Shown here piece after piece: positions 6,897 to 14,384 of a stretch of DNA of 25,998 bases (its first letter is position 1; every line of letters starts with the position of its first letter). Source of the stretch: JBBQER01 sp052148155. Lineage in GTDB: Bacteria; Actinomycetota; Acidimicrobiia; IMCC26256; PALSA-610. Both the position numbers and the translations under genes were made by a program. The stretch covers positions 1 to 25,998 of the forward strand of contig JBKQIY010000242.1 in the NCBI GenBank assembly GCA_052148155.1, given 5' to 3'. The notes beneath the pieces are model-generated. The model had not been told where the DNA came from. It saw nothing but the letters and a program-made list of their open reading frames with translations, and made no database searches.

Positions 6897-8099
6897 TTAC
6901 GACATGCGTTCGATGATCATGGCCATGCCCTGACCGCCTCCGACGCACATGGTCTCCAGTCCGTAACGTTTGCCGTCGGTCTGGAGGCCATTGATCAGCG
7001 TCGTCATGATGCGGGCGCCGGTCATCCCGAACGGATGGCCAAGCGCGATCGCGCCGCCGCGCACGTTGAGCTTTTCCCACGGGATACCGAGGTGCTTGGC
7101 ACTCGGGATCGCCTGCGCCGCGAATGCCTCGTTAATTTCGGCGAGGTCGATGTCGTCGATGGTGAGACCGGCACGCTTGAGGGCTTGGCGGCTTGCTTCG
7201 ATCGGACCCAGGCCCATGATCTCCGGGTTGAGGGCACTGACGCCGCTCGCGACGATCCGCGCGAGTGGCGTAATACCCAGCTCGCCGGCTTTGGTGTCGC
7301 TCATCACGACGACCGCGGCTGCGCCGTCGTTGAGCGGACAGGCGTTGCCGGCGGTGACTTCACCGTCGGGACGGAACACCGGCTTCAGCGTCGCCAACTT
7401 CTCGACCGTCGTTCCTGCACGCGGGCCGTCATCCTTGGTCACGACGGTGCCGTCCGGGGTCGTCACCGGAATGATCTCACGCTCGAAGAAGCCGTTGCCC
7501 TGCGCCGCGACCGCACGGTCTTGCGACTGAGCGGAAAACTCGTCCATCTCCTGACGCGTCACACCCTCGATCTCCCGCACGTTCTCGGCGGTCTGGCCCA
7601 TTGCGATATATACGTCCGGGAGACCAGTCGGGGGCGTCCATGGCGGCTGGCCGCCCTGGCCGCGCGCCTTGGAACGTCCGCGGGCGTCGCTGAACTTCTC
7701 GTTGGCCGGACCACCGTCGGCCATGCCGTTCATGAAGCGGCTCACCGTCTCGACACCGCCGGCCACAAACACGTCGCCTTCACCGGCCTTGATCGCGTGC
7801 GCCGCCATTCGGATGGTCTGCAGCGACGACGAGCAATAGCGGTTCACGGTCACGCCCGGGGCGTCAATGCCGGCGAGGAGGCTCGCGACGCGCGCCACGT
7901 TGGTGCCAGCTTCGCCGGCCGGTTGGCCGCAGCCCCAGATCACGTCCTCGACCAGGGTACGGTCGAGGGCAGGCACTCGGGCGAGCACGGCGTCGATAAT
8001 GAGCGCGGACAGATCATCGGGCCGGCAATCGACCAGCGATCCCTTGTTGGCCCGGCCGATCGGCGTACGGGCGGTGGCGACGATCACGGCTTCCGACAT
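6897..8099 (-). CDS. Thiolase (acetyl-CoA C-acyltransferase)
   Basis: A 400-aa protein, full family length. The nucleophile Cys89 lies in NRYCSSS, the general-base His355 in IALGHPFGMTGAR, and the second Cys385 in CVGGGQG; NEAFAAQ precedes His355. It condenses or cleaves acyl-CoA and acetyl-CoA, the last step of beta-oxidation or the first of acetoacetyl-CoA synthesis; the sequence does not decide chain length. An insert rich in Gly/Pro (about 140-165) lies in the loop region. The start ATG 8099 has a good Shine-Dalgarno GGAGG 7 nt upstream, so unlike many neighbours it is leadered. It is divergent from the VIT-family gene and followed by the repeat array. Confidence 0.95.
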   Translation of the reverse strand: MSEAVIVATARTPIGRANKGSLVDCRPDDLSALIIDAVLARVPALDRTLVEDVIWGCGQPAGEAGTNVARVASLLAGIDAPGVTVNRYCSSSLQTIRMAAHAIKAGEGDVFVAGGVETVSRFMNGMADGGPANEKFSDARGRSKARGQGGQPPWTPPTGLPDVYIAMGQTAENVREIEGVTRQEMDEFSAQSQDRAVAAQGNGFFEREIIPVTTPDGTVVTKDDGPRAGTTVEKLATLKPVFRPDGEVTAGNACPLNDGAAAVVVMSDTKAGELGITPLARIVASGVSALNPEIMGLGPIEASRQALKRAGLTIDDIDLAEINEAFAAQAIPSAKHLGIPWEKLNVRGGAIALGHPFGMTGARIMTTLINGLQTDGKRYGLETMCVGGGQGMAMIIERMS

Positions 8100-8117
8100 C
8101 TGCGTTCCTCCATTGCA

Positions 8118-8150
8118 CCCTGACGGGCCGAACGCCCGGCTCGGTCAGGG
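8118..8150. promoter_or_regulatory. Inverted repeat in the thiolase/VIT divergent promoter region
   Basis: CCCTGAC (8118-8124) and GTCAGGG (8144-8150) are perfect arms around an inner GGGC/GCCC stem (8125-8128 and 8134-8137). A minus-strand TAGCTT (8151-8156) would place the thiolase transcript start on the right arm, and the -35 region of the VIT gene also falls here. An operator or a 5' leader hairpin are both possible. Confidence 0.4.
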
Positions 8151-8161
8151 AAGCTAGCCGG

Positions 8162-8167
8162 TAGCGT
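8162..8167 (+). promoter_or_regulatory. -10 hexamer of the VIT-family gene
   Basis: TAGCGT ends 7 nt before GTG 8175, with no Shine-Dalgarno sequence. This favours the GTG over the in-frame ATG at 8196 as the start codon. Confidence 0.45.
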
Positions 8168-8174
8168 TCGCGGT

Positions 8175-8879
8175 GTGGCTGTGTCCCCGCACGTCATGGA
8201 GGATCACAAGAGTCACCGTGCCCGTTGGCTGCGCGCCGCGGTGCTCGGCGCCAACGACGGCATCGTCTCCATCGCGAGCCTTGTCATCGGTGTCGGCGCC
8301 GCCACCACGACTCGCACGCCGGTCATCACTGCCGGGATCGCCGGGCTGGTCGGCGGCGCGATGTCGATGGCCGCCGGAGAGTACATCTCGGTCAGCTCGC
8401 AACGCGACGCCGAAGATGCCGACCGCGAGATCGAGGCGGAGGCCCTCGCGCACGACCGTATGGCCGAGCTGCGCGAGCTCGCCAAAATTTATGAGCACCG
8501 CGGCGTCGAGCCCGGTCTGGCCCGCATGGTCGCCGAGCAGCTGATGGCCCACGACGAGCTCGGCGCGCACATGCGCGACGAGCTCGGCATCACCGAGGCC
8601 GCGCTGGCGCGCCCGTTCCAAGCCGCGGGCACGTCGGTCGTCGCGTTCACGCTCGGGGCCGCGCTGCCGCTGCTCGCCGTGTCGCTCGCGCCGATCTCCG
8701 TGCGGATTGTCGTCACCGCGATTGTCGCGTTGGCCGCGCTCGTCGGTCTAGGCGCGCTGTCAGCCATCGCCGGCGGCGCTCGATGGACACGCGCTGCGCT
8801 TCGAGTCGTGGCTTGGTCGTCGGTCGCGATGACCATGACGTGGGCGATCGGCCGCCTCGTCCACGGCCACATCAGTTAG
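8175..8879 (+). CDS. VIT1/CCC1-family iron/manganese transporter
   Basis: A 234-aa membrane protein. The first helix carries the family signature LRAAVLGANDGIVSIASLVIGV, followed by a second helix with GGAMSMAAGEYISVSSQRDAE. A cytosolic acidic/helical segment (about 75-140, rich in Glu, Asp and His with EIEAEA, LAKIYEHRG and MAHDELG) corresponds to the metal-binding helical domain. Three more hydrophobic segments follow (about 150-172, 176-200, 207-228). Five helices match the family. It moves Fe2+ or Mn2+ across the cytoplasmic membrane, probably outward for detoxification. The methyltransferase gene starts 2 nt after its stop, so the two form an operon. Confidence 0.93.
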   Translation: MAVSPHVMEDHKSHRARWLRAAVLGANDGIVSIASLVIGVGAATTTRTPVITAGIAGLVGGAMSMAAGEYISVSSQRDAEDADREIEAEALAHDRMAELRELAKIYEHRGVEPGLARMVAEQLMAHDELGAHMRDELGITEAALARPFQAAGTSVVAFTLGAALPLLAVSLAPISVRIVVTAIVALAALVGLGALSAIAGGARWTRAALRVVAWSSVAMTMTWAIGRLVHGHIS

Positions 8880-8881
8880 AG

Positions 8882-9478
8882 ATGGCGCAGTTTCACTTCG
8901 ATCCGGCGACGTACCTGCCGATGATCCGCACCGCGGTGCCCGAATACGACACACTCCAAACTGAAATCGGGCGCGCGGCACGTACCTGGCGAGGCACTCC
9001 ATCACCGCGGGTGCTTGACCTCGGCGCGGGAACTGGCGCCACCGCGCGAGCCGTCCTCGACGCGCGCCCGGGCGCGCGACTCGTGCTCGTCGACGAGAAC
9101 CCAGCAATGCTCGCCGTCGCATGCGATTTCCTGCCCGCGGAGAGCGTCGAACAGGTCGTCGTCGCCGATCTCGCCGATCCGCTCCCAGCCGGTCCGTTCG
9201 ATCTCGTCGTTTCGGCGCTCGCGATCCACCACCTCAACGGCCCGGCCAAACGCGCCCTGTTCGCCGCCGTGCATGATCGACTCCGCCGAGGCGGTCGTTT
9301 CGCGATGGCTGACGTCGTCGTCCCCGACGACCCGGCCGACGTCGTCGCGCCGCTCACCGCCGGCTACGACAAACCGGACCGCGCCGACGATCTGCTCGAG
9401 TGGTTACGAGCGGCCGGCTTCCGCGCCGAGTGCGTGTGGTCGTCGGCCGACCTCGCCGCGTTCGTTGCCGAGACCTAA
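8882..9478 (+). CDS. Class I SAM-dependent methyltransferase
   Basis: A 198-aa protein starting 2 nt after the transporter stop codon. Motif I is VLDLGAGTG (residues 44-52), the acidic end of strand 2 is LVLVDEN (Asp71), the strand-4 region is FDLVVSALAIHHL with the post-motif His-His, and the LRRGGRFAMADVV strand is typical of Methyltransf_25/UbiE-like enzymes. The YDKPDRADDLLEWLRAAGF end matches small-molecule methyltransferases of this group. The substrate is unknown. The very tight spacing to a metal transporter gene points to co-translation but does not show a shared function. Confidence 0.9.
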   Translation: MAQFHFDPATYLPMIRTAVPEYDTLQTEIGRAARTWRGTPSPRVLDLGAGTGATARAVLDARPGARLVLVDENPAMLAVACDFLPAESVEQVVVADLADPLPAGPFDLVVSALAIHHLNGPAKRALFAAVHDRLRRGGRFAMADVVVPDDPADVVAPLTAGYDKPDRADDLLEWLRAAGFRAECVWSSADLAAFVAET

Positions 9479-9553
9479 GACGCACGCCGCGCGAAGGTCC
9501 GGACGGTCGCACCCGTTGCACCGGTGTCCAGGTCGGCATCGAGGTCGAACGTT

Positions 9554-10072
9554 TCAATCCAGACGTCGCATCTCGGCGCGGTAGCGAGCCCAGTTCTGCT
9601 GGTATTCGCGCGCGGGACGGGCGACCTGATCGGGCTTGACCGCGTCGAGGCGCAGCCGGGCAGGCACACCCAAAGCCATCGCGCCGCTCGGGACCTCCAT
9701 GCCGTTGGGGACCACCGCACCGGCACCCACCAACGCGCCGGACCGGACAATCGCCCGGTGCAGCACGATCGATCCCGTCCCCACGAGCGCGCCGTCTTCG
9801 ACCTGGCAGCCCTCGAGATGGGCCAGGTGCCCGATCGTGCAATCGGCACCGACGATGGTCTCGAGGTCCCGGGTGCAATGGAGCACCGCGCCGTCTTGCA
9901 CCGAGGTGCGTGCGCCCACCACGATGCGGCTCTGATCGCCGCGCAGTACCGCTTGAGGCCAGACGGTCACGCCCGGCCCGAGCATCACATTGCCGATGAC
10001 CGTCGCGTCCGGATGCACGAAGGCTTCCGGATCGATCTGAGGGACAACATCGCCGAGCCCGTACAGCGTCAT
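9554..10072 (-). CDS. Gamma-carbonic-anhydrase-like hexapeptide protein
   Basis: A 172-aa protein from ATG 10072. It is a left-handed beta-helix with the gamma-CA/PaaY layout: VHPDATVIGNVMLGPGVTVWPQAVLRGD, VQDGAVLH (His65) and IGHLAHLEGC. In true gamma carbonic anhydrases three His bind the metal, one at the position of His65 and two in an HxxxxH motif. Here the HxxxxH pattern reads H82-L-A-H85-L-E87, so the last ligand would be Glu or a shifted His85; classical carbonic anhydrase activity is doubtful. A C-terminal helix (QVARPAREYQQNWARYRAEM) resembles the trimer-capping helix. A longer frame to 10420 overlaps the divergent gene and is not used. TACTTT 7 nt upstream supports the start. Confidence 0.88.
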   Translation of the reverse strand: MTLYGLGDVVPQIDPEAFVHPDATVIGNVMLGPGVTVWPQAVLRGDQSRIVVGARTSVQDGAVLHCTRDLETIVGADCTIGHLAHLEGCQVEDGALVGTGSIVLHRAIVRSGALVGAGAVVPNGMEVPSGAMALGVPARLRLDAVKPDQVARPAREYQQNWARYRAEMRRLD

Positions 10073-10079
10073 GCTCCGG

Positions 10080-10089
10080 AAAGTAGCCT
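10080..10089. promoter_or_regulatory. Overlapping divergent -10 hexamers
   Basis: Minus-strand TACTTT (10080-10085) lies 7 nt before the ATG at 10072. Plus-strand TAGCCT (10084-10089) lies 6 nt before the GTG at 10096. The two hexamers share the palindromic TA at 10084-10085. The start codons are only 23 bp apart and neither has a Shine-Dalgarno sequence, so both mRNAs should be leaderless and RNA polymerase could occupy only one promoter at a time. Confidence 0.5.
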
Positions 10090-10095
10090 GGAAAC

Positions 10096-10914
10096 GTGGA
10101 TGACGCCGCGGTCGTGCAGCACGTACAAGCCGTCGCCGACCAGGGCTACACCGTCGTCGAGGACGCGATCGAGCTCGACCTGATCGAAAGGTTCCACCGC
10201 GACCTCGACAAACTCGTACAATTTTTCGCGGTGCAGCCCGCCGGCAACTCGTTCGAGGGTCACCGCACCCTGCGGCTCTACAACCTGCTCGCGTTCGGTT
10301 GCTGCTTCGAGCAGATTCCGGTGCACCCGCACATTCTGCCGATCGTGGAAGGTGTGCTCGACCCCGGATGCCTGATCTCGTCGCTTTCGTCGATCTCGAT
10401 CCTGACGGGCGAGGCCGCACAACCGATCCACGCCGACGACCAGCTCATCCCGATCCCCAAGCCGCACCCGCCGACGGTGTGCAACACCATGTGGGCGCTG
10501 ACCGACTTCACGCAAGCGAACGGCGCGACGCGGCTCGTTCCGGGCTCTCACCTGTCCGACCACTCCCCCGACTACGGCGCCAGCTACGACACGATCGCAG
10601 CGGAGATGCCGGCGGGCTCGGTGTTGATCTGGCATGGCAGTCTGTGGCACGGCGGTGGCGCCAACACCACCGACGAGACGCGGGTCGGGATCGCTATGAA
10701 CTACTGCGCGGGTTACATCCGCCAGCAAGAGAACCAACAGCTCGGCTTGGCGCGTGAGACTGTCGAAAGCTTCTCGCCGCGGCTGCGTGAGCTCGTCGGC
10801 TACGGCGTCTACAACATGCTCATCGGACATATCAACAAGCAGTCGCCCGGCCAGCTCCTGTTGGATCGCGACGAGACACCAGACGACTCACCGATGGTGT
10901 GGGACCGAATCTGA
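10096..10914 (+). CDS. Phytanoyl-CoA dioxygenase (PhyH) family protein
   Basis: A 272-aa protein from GTG 10096. The Fe(II)/2-oxoglutarate oxygenase facial triad is visible: H112 and D114 in QPIHADDQ, and the distal His185 in SLWHGGGANTT, followed by Arg196, which would hold 2-oxoglutarate (TRVGIAMNY). TMWALTDFTQANGATRLVPGSH is the standard core strand pair of PhyH proteins. It hydroxylates an unknown substrate, possibly an acyl-CoA or other lipid given the enoyl-CoA hydratase and esterase that follow in the same operon. Its stop codon overlaps or nearly abuts the next start. Confidence 0.92.
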   Translation: MDDAAVVQHVQAVADQGYTVVEDAIELDLIERFHRDLDKLVQFFAVQPAGNSFEGHRTLRLYNLLAFGCCFEQIPVHPHILPIVEGVLDPGCLISSLSSISILTGEAAQPIHADDQLIPIPKPHPPTVCNTMWALTDFTQANGATRLVPGSHLSDHSPDYGASYDTIAAEMPAGSVLIWHGSLWHGGGANTTDETRVGIAMNYCAGYIRQQENQQLGLARETVESFSPRLRELVGYGVYNMLIGHINKQSPGQLLLDRDETPDDSPMVWDRI

Positions 10915-11723
10915 ACGTGCTCCGCATCGACGACAGCGACGGCGTCCGTCTGCTGACACTCAACCGTCCCGACGCCCTGAACGCGTTCGACACACCGCTT
11001 TACGACGCGTGCACGTTCGCGTTCCGGGAGGCGAGCGCACGCGATGACATTGCGTGCGTGGTACTGACCGGATCGGGACGTGCCTTCTCCGCCGGTCAGG
11101 ACCTCGGGGAGATGTCGCGTCTCGACCCGAGCGCACCGTCCGGTCCCGATTCGACAGAGCCCGGGTCGGGGTTCGGGCGTTTCATCGACACGGTGGCCGC
11201 GTTCGACAAACCTCTGCTCGCCGCCGTGAACGGACTCGGTGTCGGGATCGGCATGACGGTGCTGGCGCATTGCGACATCGTGTTGATCGCACGCGGCGCC
11301 CGACTGCGCGCACCGTTCGTGCCCCTCGGTGTGGTGCCCGAAGCGGCCGGAAGCCTGCTTCTCCCCATCGTGATGGGCGCCCAGCGCGCCGCGCTTGCGC
11401 TGTATACCGGCGATTGGATCACGGCCGAGGACGTGGTCGCTTGCGGGCTCGCGTTGCGTCTTGTCGAAGCCGACGCGCTCGTCGCGGACACGATGGAGCT
11501 CGCCGTCCGTATCGCTCGGATGCCGGTGAGCTCCCTCGTCGAAACCAAACGGCTCGTGCTCGCCGCTCGTATCGACGCGATCCGCGCCGCGCGCGCCCGC
11601 GAAGACCAGGCCTTTTCACGCATGGTGGGCGCGCCCGCGAACCTTGAGGCGCTCACCGCCTTCTTGGAGAAACGCGAGCCTGACTTTCGGAACCTCAGAA
11701 CCGCAACGGGGAGCGAAACATGA
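10899..11723 (+). CDS. Enoyl-CoA hydratase/isomerase family protein
   Basis: A crotonase-fold protein of up to 274 aa. LLTLNRPDALNAFD is the N-terminal signature, GSGRAFSAGQDLGEM the first oxyanion-hole loop, and AAVNGLGVGIGMTVLAHCDIVL the second, with acyl-CoA contacts following. GVVPEAAGSLLLP supplies a Glu at the position of a catalytic Glu. It hydrates or isomerises an enoyl-CoA in the cytoplasm. A Pro/Ser-rich insert (LDPSAPSGPDSTEPGSG) follows the first loop. The start is either GTG 10899, overlapping the PhyH gene by 16 bp, or GTG 10917 just after its stop; neither has a Shine-Dalgarno sequence. Its stop codon overlaps the esterase start by 4 bp (ATGA). Confidence 0.92.
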   Translation: MGPNLNVLRIDDSDGVRLLTLNRPDALNAFDTPLYDACTFAFREASARDDIACVVLTGSGRAFSAGQDLGEMSRLDPSAPSGPDSTEPGSGFGRFIDTVAAFDKPLLAAVNGLGVGIGMTVLAHCDIVLIARGARLRAPFVPLGVVPEAAGSLLLPIVMGAQRAALALYTGDWITAEDVVACGLALRLVEADALVADTMELAVRIARMPVSSLVETKRLVLAARIDAIRAARAREDQAFSRMVGAPANLEALTAFLEKREPDFRNLRTATGSET

Positions 11724-13201
11724 CCGTCGCCGCGAGTCGCAGTGGAAAAATCGAAGGGGTCGAGCACGAGGGGATACTCGTGTTTCGCGGCGTCCCGTTC
11801 GCGGCCCCGCCGGTCGGTCCTCGGCGTTTTCTCCCGCCCGCGCGCGAGGAACCCTGGGATGGCGTGCGCGACGCGACGCGTTTCGCGCCCGACATCGCGC
11901 AGGCCGATCTTCCGGTCGCACGCATCCTTGGCAGCGACGGGTCCGACTCCAACGAAGACGGGCTCTATCTCAACGTGTGGACGCCGGCCTGCGACGACGC
12001 CCGCCGACCGGTCATGGTGTGGATCCACGGCGGCGCGTACGTGTTCGGCTCGGGTGCGGTGTCGTGGTACGACGGAACCCACTTCGCGCAGCATGGCGAC
12101 GTCGTGGTCGTGACGATCAACTACCGGCTCGGGCCCCTCGGGTTTTTGCACCTCGCCGACCAGTTCGGACCGGCGCTGACCGGTTCGGGAAACGCCGGCA
12201 TCCTCGATCAGGTCGCGGCCCTCGAGTGGGTCCGCGAGAGCATCACGGCATTCGGCGGCGACCCCGACAACGTCACGATCTTCGGCGAATCGGCCGGCGC
12301 CAACAGTGTCGGGACACTCCTCGCGCTGGCGGCCGCGCGCGGATTGTTCCATAAGGCGATCGCGCAGAGCGGCGCCGGTGCGTGGGTCAGCACGCGCGAG
12401 CGCGCGGCGTTGGTCGCCACGCGCACGATCGACGAGTTGCACATCCGACCGGGCGACATCGAGGCGCTCCAGGCGTTGCCGGTCGGGGAGGTCCTCGCCG
12501 CGAAGCCTGACCTCAGCGACGAAGCGCAGGCCGGTATCGCCGGGTTGCCGTGGCAGCCCGTCATCGACGGGGATGTGTTGCAGGGACCACCGATCGACGT
12601 GGTCGCCACGGGAAGCGCGGCTGGTGTGCACCTCCTGGCCGGCACCAACCAGCACGAGATCACATTGTTTCAAGTGCTCGACCCGACCATCGCCACGCTC
12701 GACGACGCCGCGATCGTCGATCGGCTTCGGGCGTTGGTGACCGACCCGGCTGGACTGTTGCGCACCTACCGGGCGGTGACACCGGACGCAACCGCGAAAC
12801 AGCTGTGGTCGGCGCTCGCGACCGACGGCGTGTTCCGCATGCCGGCCGTTCATCTCGCCGAAGCACAAGCCCGGCACGGGCGAGCGTGGATGTATCGCTT
12901 CACGTGGGAGACGCCCGTGTTCGGCGGGGCGTTACGGTCGACGCACGCGTTGGAGATCCCGTTCGTGTTCGACACCCTTGCCCAGCCCGGCGCCGACAAG
13001 CTCACCGGTGACGGACCTGAACGGGCCGCGATCGCCGACGTCATGCACCGTGCCTGGATCGAGTTCGCCCGTACCGGCGATCCCGGCTGGCCTGGCTACG
13101 AGGTGCCCAGCCGAGCGACGATGCGTTTCGACCGGGAGAGCGGGGTGCTCGACGACCCCGACGGCGCCCAGCGCCAGGCCTGGGAGGCAGCAAATGCCTG
13201 A
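11720..13201 (+). CDS. Type-B carboxylesterase
   Basis: A 493-aa alpha/beta hydrolase. FRGVPFAAPPVGPRRFLPP is the family N-terminus, WIHGGAYVFGSG (about 101-112) the oxyanion hole, and FGESAG carries the nucleophile Ser191 after the VTIFG strand. The acid residue is probably the Glu in GTNQHEITLF, and the catalytic His lies in RSTHALEIPFVF, as in other type-B esterases. The SEDCLYLNVWTP-like region reads SNEDGLYLNVWTP, lacking the Cys of the usual disulfide. No signal peptide is seen, so it acts in the cytoplasm on ester substrates. The start ATG overlaps the upstream stop and has GGGGAG 7 nt before it, which fits translational coupling. Confidence 0.95.
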   Translation: MTVAASRSGKIEGVEHEGILVFRGVPFAAPPVGPRRFLPPAREEPWDGVRDATRFAPDIAQADLPVARILGSDGSDSNEDGLYLNVWTPACDDARRPVMVWIHGGAYVFGSGAVSWYDGTHFAQHGDVVVVTINYRLGPLGFLHLADQFGPALTGSGNAGILDQVAALEWVRESITAFGGDPDNVTIFGESAGANSVGTLLALAAARGLFHKAIAQSGAGAWVSTRERAALVATRTIDELHIRPGDIEALQALPVGEVLAAKPDLSDEAQAGIAGLPWQPVIDGDVLQGPPIDVVATGSAAGVHLLAGTNQHEITLFQVLDPTIATLDDAAIVDRLRALVTDPAGLLRTYRAVTPDATAKQLWSALATDGVFRMPAVHLAEAQARHGRAWMYRFTWETPVFGGALRSTHALEIPFVFDTLAQPGADKLTGDGPERAAIADVMHRAWIEFARTGDPGWPGYEVPSRATMRFDRESGVLDDPDGAQRQAWEAANA

Positions 13202-13285
13202 AATGCCCGATTAGGTCGCAATTATCTGGTCGGGGCGTCAAACGAAGTGCCTTGAGGTCGTCGGCGCGCTTGCCGAAGTGCACAT

Positions 13286-14263
13286 ATGACCCCACTCAGT
13301 GAAGTCACGGACGCGTCTGACGGCGTCGTTGCCCTCCTCCTCGACGATCTCGCACCCCCTCGTCTCGGGACGCTCCTCAAAGGCGCACGCAAACAAGGTT
13401 CGCGGACCCGCCGCGAGGTCGCCGGCCGAACCGGCACGACACCGGCCGAGCTCCGCCGCTACGAACGCGGCGACATGCCGGTGCCCGCGCACGTCATCGC
13501 GGCGCTCGCGGAGTGCTACGGCGCCGACCTCACGTCGCAGCTCGCGGCCCGCTCGCCGATCGACGTCGACGCGAAACGGATCGTCGTCGGAACCGAAGTG
13601 GCGCTGCTTGAGGGCGACGGCGACGTGCTCCAGGAGTACGCCGACCTTGTCCAGCGGGTTCGGGACTCCCAGCCCGGCGACCCGATCGCCCTGCGCGCCG
13701 GCGACCTCGTCGCGCTGTCACGCGCGCTCGGTCACGAGACTGACGTCATCGAAGCCCGCATCGTCGAGCTCCTCGGATGTACCCGCCGCGAGGCACGCTC
13801 TCTGCACGCCGAGATACTGCGCCGCAAACTGGTCGTCCCCGTCGCGGGTCTCGTGACCGGCTTGGCCGTGGTCACCGGCGTCGGAGTTGCCGCCGCGGCA
13901 ACCGGTTCCAGCCACGCGGCCCCCGCACATCACGCGACGACACACACCGCGGGCGCAACGACGCACACGGGTAGCCCACCTCCGAACACCGCCGCCCCGA
14001 CGTCGGTCACACCGACGACAGACGCACCGGCCCCATCCGTCGCGCCGGCACCGCCGGCGCCCGCGACTGCGGCGCCGATCGACGGCTCGACAACCGTCGA
14101 GGCCGCGCCCACGACCGAACGTCCGTCGACAACGCAGGCTCCGGACCCCGAGGCGCCGACGGTGTCACCGGCCGTCTCTCCCCTGCCGAGACCGGTGATC
14201 ACCACCGACACGACACCGATGTCGATACCCGCCCACGAAACCGTCACCATCATTCAGCCGTAG
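13286..14263 (+). CDS. HTH protein anchored in the membrane with a Pro/Thr-rich tail
   Basis: A 325-aa protein. Residues about 27-88 form an XRE-like helix-turn-helix (LGTLLKGARKQGSRTRREVAGRTGTT... ELRRYERGD...IAALAECYG). A second helical region (about 110-180) holds VALSRALGHETDVIEARIVELLG. One transmembrane helix follows (about 182-206, VVPVAGLVTGLAVVTGVGVAAAA). The last 120 residues are low-complexity Pro/Thr/Ala and would lie outside the cell. This order resembles RodZ and RodZ-like proteins, which link cytoplasmic HTH domains to the envelope, though the tail has no recognisable fold. It may sense the envelope or tether DNA or cytoskeleton; that is inference. The start ATG 13286 has no Shine-Dalgarno sequence. 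Confidence 0.85.
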   Translation: MTPLSEVTDASDGVVALLLDDLAPPRLGTLLKGARKQGSRTRREVAGRTGTTPAELRRYERGDMPVPAHVIAALAECYGADLTSQLAARSPIDVDAKRIVVGTEVALLEGDGDVLQEYADLVQRVRDSQPGDPIALRAGDLVALSRALGHETDVIEARIVELLGCTRREARSLHAEILRRKLVVPVAGLVTGLAVVTGVGVAAAATGSSHAAPAHHATTHTAGATTHTGSPPPNTAAPTSVTPTTDAPAPSVAPAPPAPATAAPIDGSTTVEAAPTTERPSTTQAPDPEAPTVSPAVSPLPRPVITTDTTPMSIPAHETVTIIQP

Positions 14264-14384
14264 TGCCGCGTCGGGCTCGTGCTCGACCGGGAACGTGGCC
14301 CCTGCTGCGTTGACCTTGCGGCTCAAGATCGATCGCAACGGGCTCGACGTCCCTCTCCCGCCAAATGTTGCCGGGGCGCCGCAC

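Noticed and set aside
6684..8123. A 479-codon plus-strand frame running through the repeat array
   Set aside because: It lies antisense to the thiolase gene, reads through the tandem repeat as low-complexity His/Cys/Asn text and has no family likeness.
9475..9553. A frameshifted extension of the gamma-CA-like gene (ending near VRTFARRAS)
   Set aside because: The annotated stop at 9554 already gives the normal family length; the extension is about 30 residues in another frame with no start codon.
9554..10420. A longer N-terminus for the gamma-CA-like protein up to 10420
   Set aside because: The extra 116 residues are antisense to the PhyH gene and Arg-rich; ATG 10072 has the expected -10 spacing.
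11096..12877. A 593-codon open frame on the minus strand
   Set aside because: It is antisense to the well-supported enoyl-CoA hydratase and carboxylesterase genes and has Arg-rich composition; it is a codon-bias shadow.
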